From contig WGMA01000076.1 in NCBI GenBank assembly GCA_016125285.1, positions 1 through 38,261 of the forward strand: 38,261 nt of DNA, read 5' to 3'. Made by a program: the position numbers and the translations under genes. The first letter of the stretch is position 1; every line of letters begins with the position of its first letter. The notes beneath the pieces are model-generated. The model was not told the origin of the DNA and ran no database searches. It saw nothing but the letters and a program-made list of their open reading frames with translations. Of the stretch, positions 1 through 9,619 are shown piece by piece. The stretch is from Phycisphaera sp. Lineage in GTDB: Bacteria > Planctomycetota > Phycisphaerae > Phycisphaerales > Zrk34.

Positions 1-76
1 GAGCCACCGAAGCAACAGACTCACCGCGTTCGATCGCTTCGAGCATCTTCTGACGGGTCTGAACCGGAATAGGCAT
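1..76 (-). CDS. N-terminus of a helix-turn-helix protein, possibly an IS630-type transposase (partial)
   Basis: Only the first 25 codons lie in the window; the gene runs off the left edge. It begins MPIPVQTRQKMLEAIERGES and continues VASVA. An early basic segment followed by an ERGES(V)xxVA helix resembles the first helices of the HTH domain in IS630-family transposases and related regulators. The start is well fixed: AAGGAGGT lies 6 bases upstream of the ATG, an almost perfect Shine-Dalgarno. No terminal inverted repeat could be assigned between 77 and 187. The identity is an inference from a very short fragment; it could equally be a DNA-binding regulator. Confidence 0.45.
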   Translation of the reverse strand, partial: MPIPVQTRQKMLEAIERGESVASVA

Positions 77-187
77 GACGCGACCTCCTTGTCGATGCCG
101 TATCATCGCATGTGCAACACGATCGCGCAAGATGCTCTAGGTCAGCGCGGCGGGCGACCGGTATGGGACAATGTCTGAATCACCAGA

Positions 188-757
188 TCACCGCAGGCGG
201 GCGTAGATGCACGTGTCGCGCAGCGAGCCGTCGGGTTCGGTCATGTGCTGACGCAGCGTGGCTTCGAGGTCGAACCCGGCCTTCTCGGCGACGCGGCGGC
301 TGGCGGCGTTGGTCGCGCTGCAGAGGATCTCGACGCGGCGGGCGGCGAGCTGTTCGAACGCAACGTCGGCGATCGCACGCGTCGCCTCCGTCGCGTAGCC
401 CCGCCCGGCGTGCGACGTGCGCACCCAGTAGCCGATCTCGAAGCGCGGCACCGACCAGTCGATGCGGTGCAGCCCGCTGGACCCGACGAAGTCGCCGGTC
501 GCCTTGTCGAAGACGTGCAGCGTGAAGTCGACACGCGCGTCCCAGCGCTCGACGGCCTCCTGCAGATGCGCGTAGGTTTCCTCGACGCCCGGCTCGCGCT
601 GCGCCCAGACCATCGTCCGCCGCAGCGCGTCGATCGACTCACGCACGGCCGCGTTGACCGCCTCGGCGTCGTGCGGATTGGGGCGGCGGATGATCAGACG
701 CGGCGACTCGAACGACGTCGGCGGCGCGGGATGGGATGAGGCGGGCGTCTCGGACAT
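188..757 (-). CDS. GNAT family N-acetyltransferase, RimJ/RimL-like
   Basis: This 189-residue protein should transfer an acetyl group from acetyl-CoA to an amine, in the RimJ/RimL branch that modifies protein N-termini or small molecules in the cytoplasm. It opens with the typical SPRLIIRRPNPHDAEAV segment (near residues 18-34). The acetyl-CoA binding motif A is RTSHAGRGYATEATRAI in the second half, followed by NAASRRVAEKAGF, the usual last helix and strand of the fold. An ORF open to 1372 extends the frame upstream, but that extension is Arg-rich, overlaps the next gene and has no family similarity, so the ATG at 757 is preferred. Its Shine-Dalgarno is weak. The substrate is unknown. Confidence 0.85.
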   Translation of the reverse strand: MSETPASSHPAPPTSFESPRLIIRRPNPHDAEAVNAAVRESIDALRRTMVWAQREPGVEETYAHLQEAVERWDARVDFTLHVFDKATGDFVGSSGLHRIDWSVPRFEIGYWVRTSHAGRGYATEATRAIADVAFEQLAARRVEILCSATNAASRRVAEKAGFDLEATLRQHMTEPDGSLRDTCIYARLR

Positions 758-873
758 GCAGCCAAGTTTAGCGACGCGGCTCGCCACGTGCTTCACACCC
801 GCAACGGCAACACCTCGCAAGCGACAGCGTTCAACGTCACCCGGATCGGTTTCGGTTGCCGGCCGTTGGTGTG

Positions 874-1311
874 TCAGGCAACCCCCGCTCGCTTGCGCAG
901 GCTCTCGATCTTTTCGCGTGCGGCGCGCGCGGCGGTGGCATCGTCGACGTGCTCGGCGATCTGCTCGTAGAGGTTGATCGCGCCGGACCAGTTGCCGATC
1001 TGCTCGGCGCGGATGGCCAGCGAGCGCAGCTGCAGCACGTTGTCGGGCAGTTCGGCCGGCGGCGTCTCCTGCGCGACCAGGTCCGCGATGCGCTTGTGGG
1101 CGCGCTCGCGTTCGCGCTCGATCGGCCACTCCATGAACGCCAGCGCGATCAGGCCGACCACGATCAGCGGCGGCACCAGCGCACCGAATGCCCACCACAT
1201 CGGATAACCAGCCTTGCGTAACACCTCGGCGATGCAGAAGAGAAGAAACGCCCCGAGCAGACAGGCGAAGATCGGATAGAGCAGCCCCAGGAATACATGG
1301 ATGTCGTTCAT
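874..1311 (-). CDS. Small membrane protein with a C-terminal TPR-like segment
   Basis: The protein has 145 residues and was not recognised as a named family. Two hydrophobic segments (about residues 6-27 and 36-59) are separated by a short loop with PMWW. They are followed by a charged ERERERAHKR stretch and a helical tail (QIGNWSGAINLYEQIAEHVD) that resembles one tetratricopeptide repeat. The start at 1311 was chosen because GGGGAC precedes it and because the upstream extension to 1380 is Arg-rich. It lies on the same strand as the peptide transporter operon, about 120 bases beyond the ATPase stop, so it may be read from the same transcript. A function cannot be assigned. Confidence 0.7.
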   Translation of the reverse strand: MNDIHVFLGLLYPIFACLLGAFLLFCIAEVLRKAGYPMWWAFGALVPPLIVVGLIALAFMEWPIERERERAHKRIADLVAQETPPAELPDNVLQLRSLAIRAEQIGNWSGAINLYEQIAEHVDDATAARAAREKIESLRKRAGVA

Positions 1312-1430
1312 CTGAGTCCCCGAAACCGTGAGGGTGAGCAACCGGCGCACAAGCCGACGCGGCCGATGACACAACCGCATTCAGCTACGCGTTAAAAGAT
1401 ATCAGATCACCTCCACGACTCAACCGATGA

Positions 1431-2558
<1,128 letters not shown>

Positions 2559-2575
2559 GGTCAATCCATCCCGAA

Positions 2576-3832
2576 TCACAGATGCGAGGACTTCTTCATG
2601 TGCGGATCGATCGCGTCGCGGAGCGATTCGCCGATGAGGTTGTAGGCGAAGACGGTCATGAAGATCGCGAAGCCGGGGAAGATCGCGATCCACCAGGTGA
2701 ACGAGCCGGTGCCCTGGAGTGCCTGATAAAGCAGTTCGCCCCAGGAAGGCCGCTGGACATCACCAACGTTGAGGAAGCTGAGCGTGGCCTCGTAGAGGAT
2801 GGCAGAGGCGACGCCGAAGCTGGCCGTGACGAGGATGGGGCCGATGCCGTTGGGCAGCATGTGACGGAATAGGATCGAACGCAGAGGCAGTCCGCATGCC
2901 TGTGCGGCGAGGACGAAATCCTGATTGCGGAGGCGGAGAAACTCGGCGCGGGTGAAGCGGGCGTATCCGGTCCAGCCGGTCAGGCCCAGAATGACCATGA
3001 TGAAATAGATATTCCTGCCGAAGAACGCGACACAGATCAGAATCAGGTAGAGCGAGGGGATGAACTCGAAGACCTCGACGAGGCGCATGCCGACGAGATC
3101 GACAGCCCTGCTGAAGTAGCCCATGAACCCGCCGAGCACAATACCGATGACCATGGCGATGCCGGTGGCGACAAAGCCGATGGAGAGCGCGACGCGACAA
3201 GCGTGGATCATACGGCTGGCCATGTCCATGTTGTTGGCCTCGTTGCCGAGCCAGTGGTGGCGATGACGTCGTGCCTCGGTGTTGGTGGTCTCCCACCAAG
3301 CCCACCAAGGAGCGACGAGCCCGACGCCGGGCTGATCACGCAGACGGTCACGCGGCGAGTAAGGGATCGGCGCGTTGATCACGAACTGCACACGCCCCTC
3401 GCGCTCGGCGACGCGGTAGGTCTCGTAGACCTCCGGCGGCGGCTCGCCCGCCGACAACCATGCGACCAGCCACGTCAGCAGGACCACGGCCAAGACAGCC
3501 AGCGCACGAAAATGCGCTGGGACCGACTTGATGAAGTACGCGATTGCCGCCACGAAGAAGCCGAGTAACAAAGCAATGTCGAGCGGCGTGAGCGACTTGA
3601 TCATCGGCGAGGACCACTCGCCGTCCATTTTGATCAGCAAAGGCCGGCTGTTGGCGACGAGCGGGGCGAAGATCGCCAGGAACGTCAGAACGACAATCCA
3701 CGCCAGGCCGAGGCGAGCGCCCCATCTGACAAACGTGTCACTCAAGACGCGCTGCATGTAGGTCTGCCGACGCGTAGACGACGCGCGCGGCGGCGCGGGC
3801 GCGGTGGACGGGATGGACGCGGCGTCATTCAT
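2576..3832 (-). CDS. Peptide ABC transporter permease, DppC/OppC type (second C-type subunit)
   Basis: This 418-residue inner-membrane subunit is longer than a usual DppC (about 300). It has an N-terminal membrane segment (near 30-50), then two extra hydrophobic segments (DIALLLGFFVAAIAYFIKSV and ALAVLAVVLLTWLVAWL). The canonical core follows: HWLGNEANNMDMASRMIHA aligns with the HxLGTDxxGRDxxSR entry motif, and the ATPase-contact EAA loop is AAQACGLPLRSILFRHMLPN. The start codon overlaps the preceding permease stop by 8 bases (ATGAATGA), which indicates translational coupling and overrides the longer frame to 3901. In the entry motif the usual GRD is NMD. It is the second C-type subunit in this operon. 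Confidence 0.92.
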   Translation of the reverse strand: MNDAASIPSTAPAPPRASSTRRQTYMQRVLSDTFVRWGARLGLAWIVVLTFLAIFAPLVANSRPLLIKMDGEWSSPMIKSLTPLDIALLLGFFVAAIAYFIKSVPAHFRALAVLAVVLLTWLVAWLSAGEPPPEVYETYRVAEREGRVQFVINAPIPYSPRDRLRDQPGVGLVAPWWAWWETTNTEARRHRHHWLGNEANNMDMASRMIHACRVALSIGFVATGIAMVIGIVLGGFMGYFSRAVDLVGMRLVEVFEFIPSLYLILICVAFFGRNIYFIMVILGLTGWTGYARFTRAEFLRLRNQDFVLAAQACGLPLRSILFRHMLPNGIGPILVTASFGVASAILYEATLSFLNVGDVQRPSWGELLYQALQGTGSFTWWIAIFPGFAIFMTVFAYNLIGESLRDAIDPHMKKSSHL

Positions 3833-4910
3833 AGCTGATCCTCGGGTCCGCCACGACGTACAACACATCGGCGACGAGGAATCCGAACATCGACAACACA
3901 CCCGACGCGAGCGTCACAGCCATGACCACTTCCTGGTCCTTCAGCTCGATCGACTCAAGCATCAGCTTGCCCATGCCATGGAGCGTAAAGATCGACTCGA
4001 CGATGATCGAACCGCCGATCATCGCCGGCAGCAGACTCGCGGCGACGGTCAGCAGCGGGATCAGTGAGTTGCGGAACACGTGATGCCAGAGGATGTCCTT
4101 TTCGCTGACGCCCTTGGCGCGGGCAGTACGGGTGAAGTCGGAGCGGATATTGTCAAGCACGGCGCCGCGGTTGAGCTTGCTGAGGTAGGCGAATCCGCCG
4201 TAAGTCATGCAGATGACCGGCAGGACCAGGTGCCAGATGATGTCGAGGAGCCAGCCGCGTTGCCAGCCATCGGTCGTAGTGTGCGGCAGAAAGGCCATCT
4301 GGTCGGCGCGCAGGTCATGCAGGCCCGACGTCGGGAACGCCTGCACGAACTCGTGGTTGGCCAGATACCCCTGAAGCATGACGCCTACCCAGATCGACGG
4401 CGCCGCCCATAGTGCGATCAGAAACACGCCGGTCACGACATCGAATGTCCTGCCGCCGTGCCGACCGGAGTACACCCCGGTCAGGATCGCCAAGATGTAA
4501 ATAATCGGGACGGACACCGCGTTGATCAGCACGGTGATCGGCAGCGACTCGGCGACCAGGTCAAGCACTGGGCGGTTCTTGGGGAAACTCTTGCCGAGAT
4601 CGGGCCACTTGAATCCGAACCGCCCAAGCTTATCCGGGCCAGTCTTCTGCTCGACCAATTCGAATCCAATCGGCGAGACCTTGTTGAGCCAAAGCAGGTA
4701 CTGCACCGGCACCGGCTTGTCGAGATTGAATCGCTTGCGGGTGTACTCGATGATCGCCTTTCGGTCACCCGGCTTCATCTCGCCGCCCTTGCTCAGCAGC
4801 ATTTGCACCGGGTCGCCCGGCGCGGCCTTCATGATGAAGAACACCACCAGCGTGATCCCGAACATCGTCGGGATCATTAGCAGTACGCGGCGGATCAGGT
4901 ACGTCGTCAT
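3825..4910 (-). CDS. Peptide ABC transporter permease, DppB/OppB type
   Basis: This 361-residue inner-membrane permease starts with the signature of the B subunit, MTTYLIRRVLLMIPTMFGIT, followed by APGDP near residue 31. The EAA loop that docks on the ATPase is ARAKGVSEKDILWHHVFRNS, followed by LIPLLTV. It should form the membrane channel together with a C-type partner. It begins 6 bases after the solute-binding protein stop and ends overlapping the next permease start by 8 bases, so the three genes are tightly coupled. Compared with typical DppB (about 310-340 residues) it has a longer periplasmic loop after the first helix, around residues 30-105. Confidence 0.94.
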   Translation of the reverse strand: MTTYLIRRVLLMIPTMFGITLVVFFIMKAAPGDPVQMLLSKGGEMKPGDRKAIIEYTRKRFNLDKPVPVQYLLWLNKVSPIGFELVEQKTGPDKLGRFGFKWPDLGKSFPKNRPVLDLVAESLPITVLINAVSVPIIYILAILTGVYSGRHGGRTFDVVTGVFLIALWAAPSIWVGVMLQGYLANHEFVQAFPTSGLHDLRADQMAFLPHTTTDGWQRGWLLDIIWHLVLPVICMTYGGFAYLSKLNRGAVLDNIRSDFTRTARAKGVSEKDILWHHVFRNSLIPLLTVAASLLPAMIGGSIIVESIFTLHGMGKLMLESIELKDQEVVMAVTLASGVLSMFGFLVADVLYVVADPRISYE

Positions 4911-4916
4911 CGGCGT

Positions 4917-6767
4917 TCACTGCCCCCGCTTCTGCTGGTCCTTCGGCACGTACCACTCGATGGGGTTCGGCCAGATCGACACCGAGTTCAGGCCGATCAC
5001 GGGCGTGGGTTCGATGCCGCGGATGCGCTTGTCGAACCAGACGCGCGCCTTCTGGCGGATCAGGAACGTGTACGGCTGATCCTCGTTGATGATCGCGTCA
5101 CACTGCTTCCAGATCTTCATGCGCTCGTCGCGGTTGAGCGTGACGTGCGCCTTGTCGATCAGCTTGTCGAGCTCCGGGTCGGAGTAGGAGTTGCGGTTGT
5201 CGCCCTCGGCGATCGACCGCGTGTGGAACGCCTGCTCGGGGTCGGTCTCCAGCGAGCTGGACCACGCGAGCGTGATCGCGTCGAAATCCTTCTCGTTGAG
5301 GCTCTTGAGCAGAAGCTGCCACTTCTGCGGATTGAGGTTGAGCTTGATACCCGCACGCGCGAGGTTGTCGTGCACGAATAGCACGATCTTCTTCGAGAAG
5401 TCGGAGCCCGCGGGGTAGACCAGCTCGAACTCGAACGGTGTGCCGTCCGGCTTGAACATCGTGCCGTTCGCGTCGCGTTTGAACCCGAGCGACTCGAGCT
5501 GCTTGATTGCGCGGTCGGGGTCGTAGGGCCAGCGCTCGACCTCGTGGTTGAACTGATCGCTGAGGTGGTGGAACGGGCCGTGCGCAACGCTGCCTATGCC
5601 CAGGTAAACTTCGTCGAGCAGGCGCTGGCGGTCGATCAGCATCGTCATCGCCTGCCGCACCCGCTTGTCGGCGAAGATGGTCGGCTTGCCCTTGCGCTGC
5701 TCGTTCCACGCGAGGTAGTTGTAGCCGAAGCGGGCGCTATCGTACTCGAAGTGCTGAGTCTGCTTGAGCAGCGACTGGTCCTTGAGCATCTCCTGGTGCT
5801 GGTCGGGCAGCGGCTGGATCGCGTCGAGTTCGCCGTTCTTAAACGTGATCAGCTCCGTGGTGTCGTTCTCGATAATGCGCCAGATGATGCGGTCCCACGG
5901 CCCGGGCTCGCCCCAGTAACGCTCGTTGCGGAGCAGCTCGACCTGAGTGCCGGGCGTGTATTGGTCGTAATCGCGCATACGGTACGGACCGGTGCCGACC
6001 ATCAGGCAGGTGTGCTCGCGGATTTGACGCTTGGTGTACTTTTCGAAGATGTGCTTCGGCAGCACGCTGATGCTCAGGGCACGGTCGACGCTCTCGAAGA
6101 ACGGCTTTTCGAAGTGGAATCGGACCTCCAGCGGGCCGAGCTTCTCGACCTTGGTGATGATCTTGTACCACTCCCGCATGCGTCCGTCGGTGATCTCAGG
6201 ATCCATGGTCATGTCGTAGGAGTAGATCACGTCGTCGGCGGACATCGGGTGGCCGTCGGAGAAGGTGACGTTGTCGCGGAGCTGGACGGTGAGGGTCAGG
6301 CCGTCGGGCGATTCCTGCCAGCCGCGCGCCAGCAGCGGGATGGTCTTGCGGGTGGTGTAGTCGGTGGTGCCGAGCGTCTCGACGACCTTGGCCTGGACGA
6401 TCGTGGCATACAGATCCTGCGACATGAGGGGATTGAGTGTGGGTGGCGCGGCCGAGAAGCTCTCGACGTACCAGTCGCCGCGCGCGTAGTCGGGCTTCTG
6501 CTCCTGCTTACGGATGCGGGCGAACACGTCAGCGGCGGCGCTGTCGGCGCCGTTGCCGCTGCCGCCGTCGGCGACCTGGATATGCCCCTCGCTAATGGCG
6601 CGGCGGAGGGACGTGATGTCCTGGGTCAGCGAGCTCATCGACTTGTCGATCTGGTTGAGACGATCCCACTGGCGGTCGTACTCGGCCATCATCAGCCACA
6701 TCGACACGAGGATCGATGCGAGCAGCACCAGCACGGCGAGGTCCTTGAATCCGAATCGGTTTTCCAT
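4917..6767 (-). CDS. Membrane-anchored peptide-type ABC transporter solute-binding protein (SBP_bac_5 family)
   Basis: This 616-residue protein should capture peptides or similar solutes outside the inner membrane and deliver them to the permeases. The family 5 fold is clear: FSAAPPTLNPLMSQDLYA, LARGWQESPDGLTLTVQLRD, FSDGHPMSADDVIYSYD, GTGPYRM and KRVRQAMTMLIDR. The N-terminus is unusual. It has no lipobox and no obvious cleavage site. Instead there is a transmembrane helix (about 9-27) followed by a heptad-like charged segment (28-60) and a Gly/Ser/Ala linker (65-80), so it probably stays tethered through an uncleaved anchor and a short coiled coil. The start at 6767 has a GAGG Shine-Dalgarno and follows the first permease by 44 bases. 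Confidence 0.93.
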   Translation of the reverse strand: MENRFGFKDLAVLVLLASILVSMWLMMAEYDRQWDRLNQIDKSMSSLTQDITSLRRAISEGHIQVADGGSGNGADSAAADVFARIRKQEQKPDYARGDWYVESFSAAPPTLNPLMSQDLYATIVQAKVVETLGTTDYTTRKTIPLLARGWQESPDGLTLTVQLRDNVTFSDGHPMSADDVIYSYDMTMDPEITDGRMREWYKIITKVEKLGPLEVRFHFEKPFFESVDRALSISVLPKHIFEKYTKRQIREHTCLMVGTGPYRMRDYDQYTPGTQVELLRNERYWGEPGPWDRIIWRIIENDTTELITFKNGELDAIQPLPDQHQEMLKDQSLLKQTQHFEYDSARFGYNYLAWNEQRKGKPTIFADKRVRQAMTMLIDRQRLLDEVYLGIGSVAHGPFHHLSDQFNHEVERWPYDPDRAIKQLESLGFKRDANGTMFKPDGTPFEFELVYPAGSDFSKKIVLFVHDNLARAGIKLNLNPQKWQLLLKSLNEKDFDAITLAWSSSLETDPEQAFHTRSIAEGDNRNSYSDPELDKLIDKAHVTLNRDERMKIWKQCDAIINEDQPYTFLIRQKARVWFDKRIRGIEPTPVIGLNSVSIWPNPIEWYVPKDQQKRGQ

Positions 6768-6811
6768 GTCGCCTCAGCGGAATGGGGTTCTTCGAGTTTG
6801 TCCTGCGTGCG

Positions 6812-7792
6812 TCAGCGTTTCTTGGCGCGCGGGTCGTAACGGTCACGCAACCCGTCGCCCATGAAGTTCAGCGCCAGCAGCGTAGCGCCCAGCAGCAGGC
6901 ACGGCCAACCCAGCAGCCACAGGTGGCTCTTGACCGGGTTCAGCTCCGTTAGTCCGTCCGATGCGAGATTGCCCCAGCTCGGCAGCGGCGGCTGCACACC
7001 GATGCCCAGGAAACTCAGGAACGATTCCTGCAGGATCGCCTGCGGCACGGTGAGCGTAGTATAGACGATGATGGGGCCGATCAGGTTCGGCAGGATGTGA
7101 CGCAGCAGGATCCGCGGCGTCGAGCAACCCGTCGCCCGCGCCGCCTCGATGAACGGCTGGCCCTTGAGGCTCAGCACCTGCCCGCGCACCACGCGCGCCA
7201 GCGTCAGCCAACTCACCGCGCCGATCGCCAGCAGCAGCGTCACCACGTTGCCCGCCGTCGAGCCGATCACCTTCGACATCATCGGCTCGAACGCCACGCT
7301 CAGCAGCACCACCAGCAGGATGTACGGCAGCCCATACAGCACATCTACTACACGCATCATCGCCGAATCTATACGCCCCCCCGCGTAACCGGCGATCATG
7401 CCCCACGACGTGCCGATGATCATCGTGATCGTCGCCGCGGCGATGCCGATGCCCAGCGAGATCGACCCGCCCAGCAGACAGCGGATCAGCATCGACCGCC
7501 CCAGACGGTCCGTGCCCATCAGGCCGCCGTCGTACACCACGGCCTCGTCGCCCTCGCCTACGGATTTCGATTCCCCGGGCCTCAGCAGCTTGGCCGGCAG
7601 TTGCTGCGCGTCGTAGCGCGGCGACGACTCGGCGTCGTCCGGGTTCGACGGCCCCAGCGTCCACGGCAGCGAGCCGATGCACAGCAGCACCATCAGCGCC
7701 AGCACCGCCCCGCCGACCTTCGCCGCGCTGAGGCCGAACCCCAACCGCCGTTGGCCTGTCCCTTGCTCCGGGATGTTCGCGATCTGCGACAT
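6812..7792 (-). CDS. Peptide ABC transporter permease, DppC/OppC type (first C-type subunit)
   Basis: This 326-residue inner-membrane subunit is the first gene of the transporter operon. The entry motif LMGTDRLGRSMLIRCLLGG and the EAA loop EAARATGCSTPRILLRHILP are canonical, and it ends with FMGDGLRDRYDPRAKKR, the standard C-terminus of DppC. Between helix 1 and the entry motif is an insert of about 60 residues containing SPRYDAQQLPAKLLRPGE. The ATG at 7792 was chosen because the extension to 7888 lacks permease features. Its Shine-Dalgarno is weak, so other starts nearby remain possible. About 100 bases separate it from the prepilin gene upstream on the same strand. Confidence 0.9.
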   Translation of the reverse strand: MSQIANIPEQGTGQRRLGFGLSAAKVGGAVLALMVLLCIGSLPWTLGPSNPDDAESSPRYDAQQLPAKLLRPGESKSVGEGDEAVVYDGGLMGTDRLGRSMLIRCLLGGSISLGIGIAAATITMIIGTSWGMIAGYAGGRIDSAMMRVVDVLYGLPYILLVVLLSVAFEPMMSKVIGSTAGNVVTLLLAIGAVSWLTLARVVRGQVLSLKGQPFIEAARATGCSTPRILLRHILPNLIGPIIVYTTLTVPQAILQESFLSFLGIGVQPPLPSWGNLASDGLTELNPVKSHLWLLGWPCLLLGATLLALNFMGDGLRDRYDPRAKKR

Positions 7793-7891
7793 CGGCCCGC
7801 AATCATACCGTAACGCCGCGCGGGCTTCACATTTCACAAAGACACGACCGGCCAGCGCCGCGCGAAACCCGTCCGCGCCGCGCGTCACACG

Positions 7892-8680
7892 TCACTTCCA
7901 CTCCCCCGACCAGTGCAGATCCCACAGCCCCTCGAACTCCACACGCCGCGACGAGCCGTCCATGAATCCGATGTTCACGCCGCGCTTGTGCCGGTCGAGG
8001 CAGTAGCGGTACATCCAGCCCGGCGCCGTGGGATTGTCGAAGTCCGTCGGCATCGGGTCCGAAGGGCGCGGCCAGCCGCAGTCCGCCCACTTCCCGTCGC
8101 CGATGATCGCGATCTCCGACGTGTTCTTCGGCGTCGACGTGATGGTGTTGATGAAGTAGCGATTGGGCCGCGACCCGCTCGCGCCCGAGCCGACCACCCG
8201 CGGGTCCTCCGTCCAGTTGTTGATGCCGTACCCGCCGTAATCATCGGGCTCGGCGCCGACGTGCGCCGGGGGCAGCGCGAGGTACGCGTGGGTCGACGAG
8301 CCGAAACCGCTGACGCCCTCGCGCGCCGGCTCCGGGGCCACCGGACACGCCAGCACGCCCTTGTCCTTCGCGTACCACGGCCGCAGCGCCACGAACCAGT
8401 GCTTGCCCTTGCCGGTCTGCCAGCCGCCGTTGCTCTGCCAGCTCGCCACGCACCGGCCCTCGTTGTCGTTGGTGTACATGTACCACGCCGTCATCAGCTG
8501 CTTGACGTGCGCCCCGCACACGACCGTCTTCGCCTGCAGCCGCGCATCGACCAGCGACGGCAGCAGGATCGCGATCAGCAGCGCGATGATCGCCACCACG
8601 ACCAGCAGTTCGATCAACGTGAACCCCCGCCGCGCAGCACAAGCGCCGCGCGGCATCCGCTCGAGATGAGTGTTTCGCAT
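7892..8680 (-). CDS. Prepilin-like protein with H-X9-DG C-terminus
   Basis: This 262-residue protein has a type IV prepilin N-terminus: a basic leader, RRG at 17-19, then [20 protein letters not shown] with the glutamate at +5 after the expected prepilin peptidase cut (G19/F20). The C-terminal part carries [12 protein letters not shown], an H-X9-DG motif typical of the large planctomycete pseudopilin families related to DUF1559. Two cysteines (CGAHVK and ACPVAPEP) may form a disulfide. Such proteins are probably assembled or displayed at the cell surface; individual roles are not known. AGGAG lies about 9 bases upstream of the ATG, and a promoter-like pair is seen at 8708-8736. Confidence 0.92.
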   Translation of the reverse strand: MRNTHLERMPRGACAARRGFTLIELLVVVAIIALLIAILLPSLVDARLQAKTVVCGAHVKQLMTAWYMYTNDNEGRCVASWQSNGGWQTGKGKHWFVALRPWYAKDKGVLACPVAPEPAREGVSGFGSSTHAYLALPPAHVGAEPDDYGGYGINNWTEDPRVVGSGASGSRPNRYFINTITSTPKNTSEIAIIGDGKWADCGWPRPSDPMPTDFDNPTAPGWMYRYCLDRHKRGVNIGFMDGSSRRVEFEGLWDLHWSGEWK

Positions 8681-8707
8681 GTGTACGTGCTCCTAAGCTC
8701 GACTCCG

Positions 8708-8736
8708 ATTATGACCGAACGGCCCGGCTCGATAAA
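8708..8736 (-). promoter_or_regulatory. Possible sigma-70 promoter of the prepilin gene at 7892-8680
   Basis: On the minus strand, TTTATC (8731-8736) and CATAAT (8708-8713) are separated by exactly 17 bases, about 28 bases before the start codon. The surrounding DNA is GC-rich, which makes the AT-rich hexamers stand out. This is inferred from sequence only. Confidence 0.4.
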
Positions 8737-8826
8737 CCCGCTTTTGAAAATCACAGCGTTCTGATAAATCCAAGCGGTCGCCGCGTTCGGGGCTCCAGTA
8801 GTCAGGGGTCAGACCCGATCGTGCTG

Positions 8827-8861
8827 CCCCCTGACACCTGTCCCCTGTCTCCTGTCCCCTG
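8827..8861. repeat. CCTGTCTCCTGT-type intergenic repeat
   Basis: The stretch is built from repeats of the word CCTGTC/CCCCTG. Part of it (CCCCTGAC) is inverted relative to GTCAGGGG at 8801-8808. The same words recur at 36110-36140 in inverted orientation and at 36222-36240. Both places also adjoin a terminator hairpin. Confidence 0.6.
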
Positions 8862-8918
8862 AAATAAAACGGCCCGCGCGACACGTCCGTAGGGTGAAGA
8901 CGGACGGCCGCGCGGGCC
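8861..8918 (-). terminator. Intrinsic terminator-like hairpin (minus strand)
   Basis: A perfect 10-bp arm pair (GGCCCGCGCG at 8871-8880 with CGCGCGGGCC at 8909-8918) encloses a second 7-bp pair (CGTCCGT 8884-8890 with ACGGACG 8900-8906) and a 9-base loop. Read on the minus strand the stem is followed by GTTTTATTTC. It would stop transcripts of the short ORFs at 9009-9721. A plus-strand role is unlikely because the base run on that side is not T-rich. Confidence 0.6.
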
Positions 8919-9008
8919 TTACTCCCCTGAACACACGCATGCATCCCTCACCGAATGCACGACCCCGAGAACAGGCACGACGTCACTGACGATGCTCCCC
9001 TCGCTTCG

Positions 9009-9308
9009 TCAGCCCGACGCTTCCATCGCCGCCCCATCGGCGATGCGTTTCCGCACGGGTCGATAGCGATGCTGGGTCCTCATCACCACCGCGCCGGCGG
9101 GTTTGGTGGACGCGGGCGGACCGGCCGAGGGATGACTGCGACACCATCGCGCGGCGCCCGGTTGTCGCGCCGACTGCGCCAGCCTCGCCGGCAGAGCCAC
9201 CGCCGTCACGCCGTGCGCCGATTGCGCCAGCGCCGTCGTCAGCTCCATCAGGATCGGCGGCTCTTCGAGTGTCACGGTTCGTCCTCGCGTCAGGTCCTTG
9301 AGTATCAC
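9009..9308 (-). CDS. Hypothetical protein, third ORF of a putative small-ORF unit
   Basis: No family was recognised for this 99-residue ORF. It starts with GTG and reads MILKDLTRGRTVTLEEPPIL, then a helical segment rich in Leu and Ala (MELTTALAQSAHGVTAVALP) and a Pro/Arg-rich tail. AGGGAG lies 9 bases before the start. The start overlaps the stop of the preceding ORF by 3 bases, which would allow coupled translation. Codon choice in the first 50 codons is close to that of neighbouring genes. A terminator-like hairpin follows about 90 bases downstream. Real coding status is uncertain. Confidence 0.4.
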   Translation of the reverse strand: MILKDLTRGRTVTLEEPPILMELTTALAQSAHGVTAVALPARLAQSARQPGAARWCRSHPSAGPPASTKPAGAVVMRTQHRYRPVRKRIADGAAMEASG

Positions 9309-9604
9309 GACGCACGTCTCCCTTTCTGCATCGTGACCGACGTGGGGCCGGTCACGTTCGAGTGACGGGCCTTGGTTGATTCGTCTCGCACCGCGCCCGT
9401 CAGCAAGTGCGAGCGATCCCTATACACGCGGGCTCTTCCTCCAACTACCGCCCGCAATGCTGTCTGCGGCCAGACGGTCACACACTGCCGTGACCACGCC
9501 GCGTCTATGCCTGTCGCCGACTCCTTCCTGCGTCCCAGTCCGTCCGTGAACCGCCCGTCCGTAAGCCTCAGCGGCGCTCCGCCCCGTTGGACGTGTGCCC
9601 TCAC
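9305..9604 (-). CDS. Hypothetical Arg-rich ORF, second in the putative small-ORF unit
   Basis: This 99-residue ORF starts with GTG, with GGAG 7 bases upstream. It is Arg/Gly-rich and matches nothing I recognise. It uses AGG, AGA and GGA codons more than its neighbours, and third-position GC is lower, so it may be non-coding or recently acquired. Its start lies inside the perfect hairpin at 9589-9610, which would hide the ribosome site. Its stop overlaps the next start. The case for coding rests on the spacing and coupling, not on protein similarity. Confidence 0.25.
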   Translation of the reverse strand: MRAHVQRGGAPLRLTDGRFTDGLGRRKESATGIDAAWSRQCVTVWPQTALRAVVGGRARVYRDRSHLLTGAVRDESTKARHSNVTGPTSVTMQKGRRAS

Positions 9605-9610
9605 ACGTCC
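9589..9610. repeat. Perfect 9-bp inverted repeat with 4-base loop
   Basis: GGACGTGTG (9589-9597) is followed by CCCT and CACACGTCC (9602-9610). The hairpin covers the GTG start and part of the ribosome site of the ORF at 9305-9604, so it could control translation on the minus strand. No T-run follows on either strand, so it is not a typical terminator. Confidence 0.55.
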
Positions 9611-9619
9611 GCTCCGCGA

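Noticed and set aside
77-187. Terminal inverted repeat of an insertion sequence next to the left-edge gene
   Set aside because: No matching end or target duplication can be seen because the element, if any, continues outside the window.
5544-6839. A 431-codon open frame antisense to the solute-binding protein
   Set aside because: It shows antisense composition (Val, Leu, Arg, Gly) and no domain; the minus-strand gene is clear.
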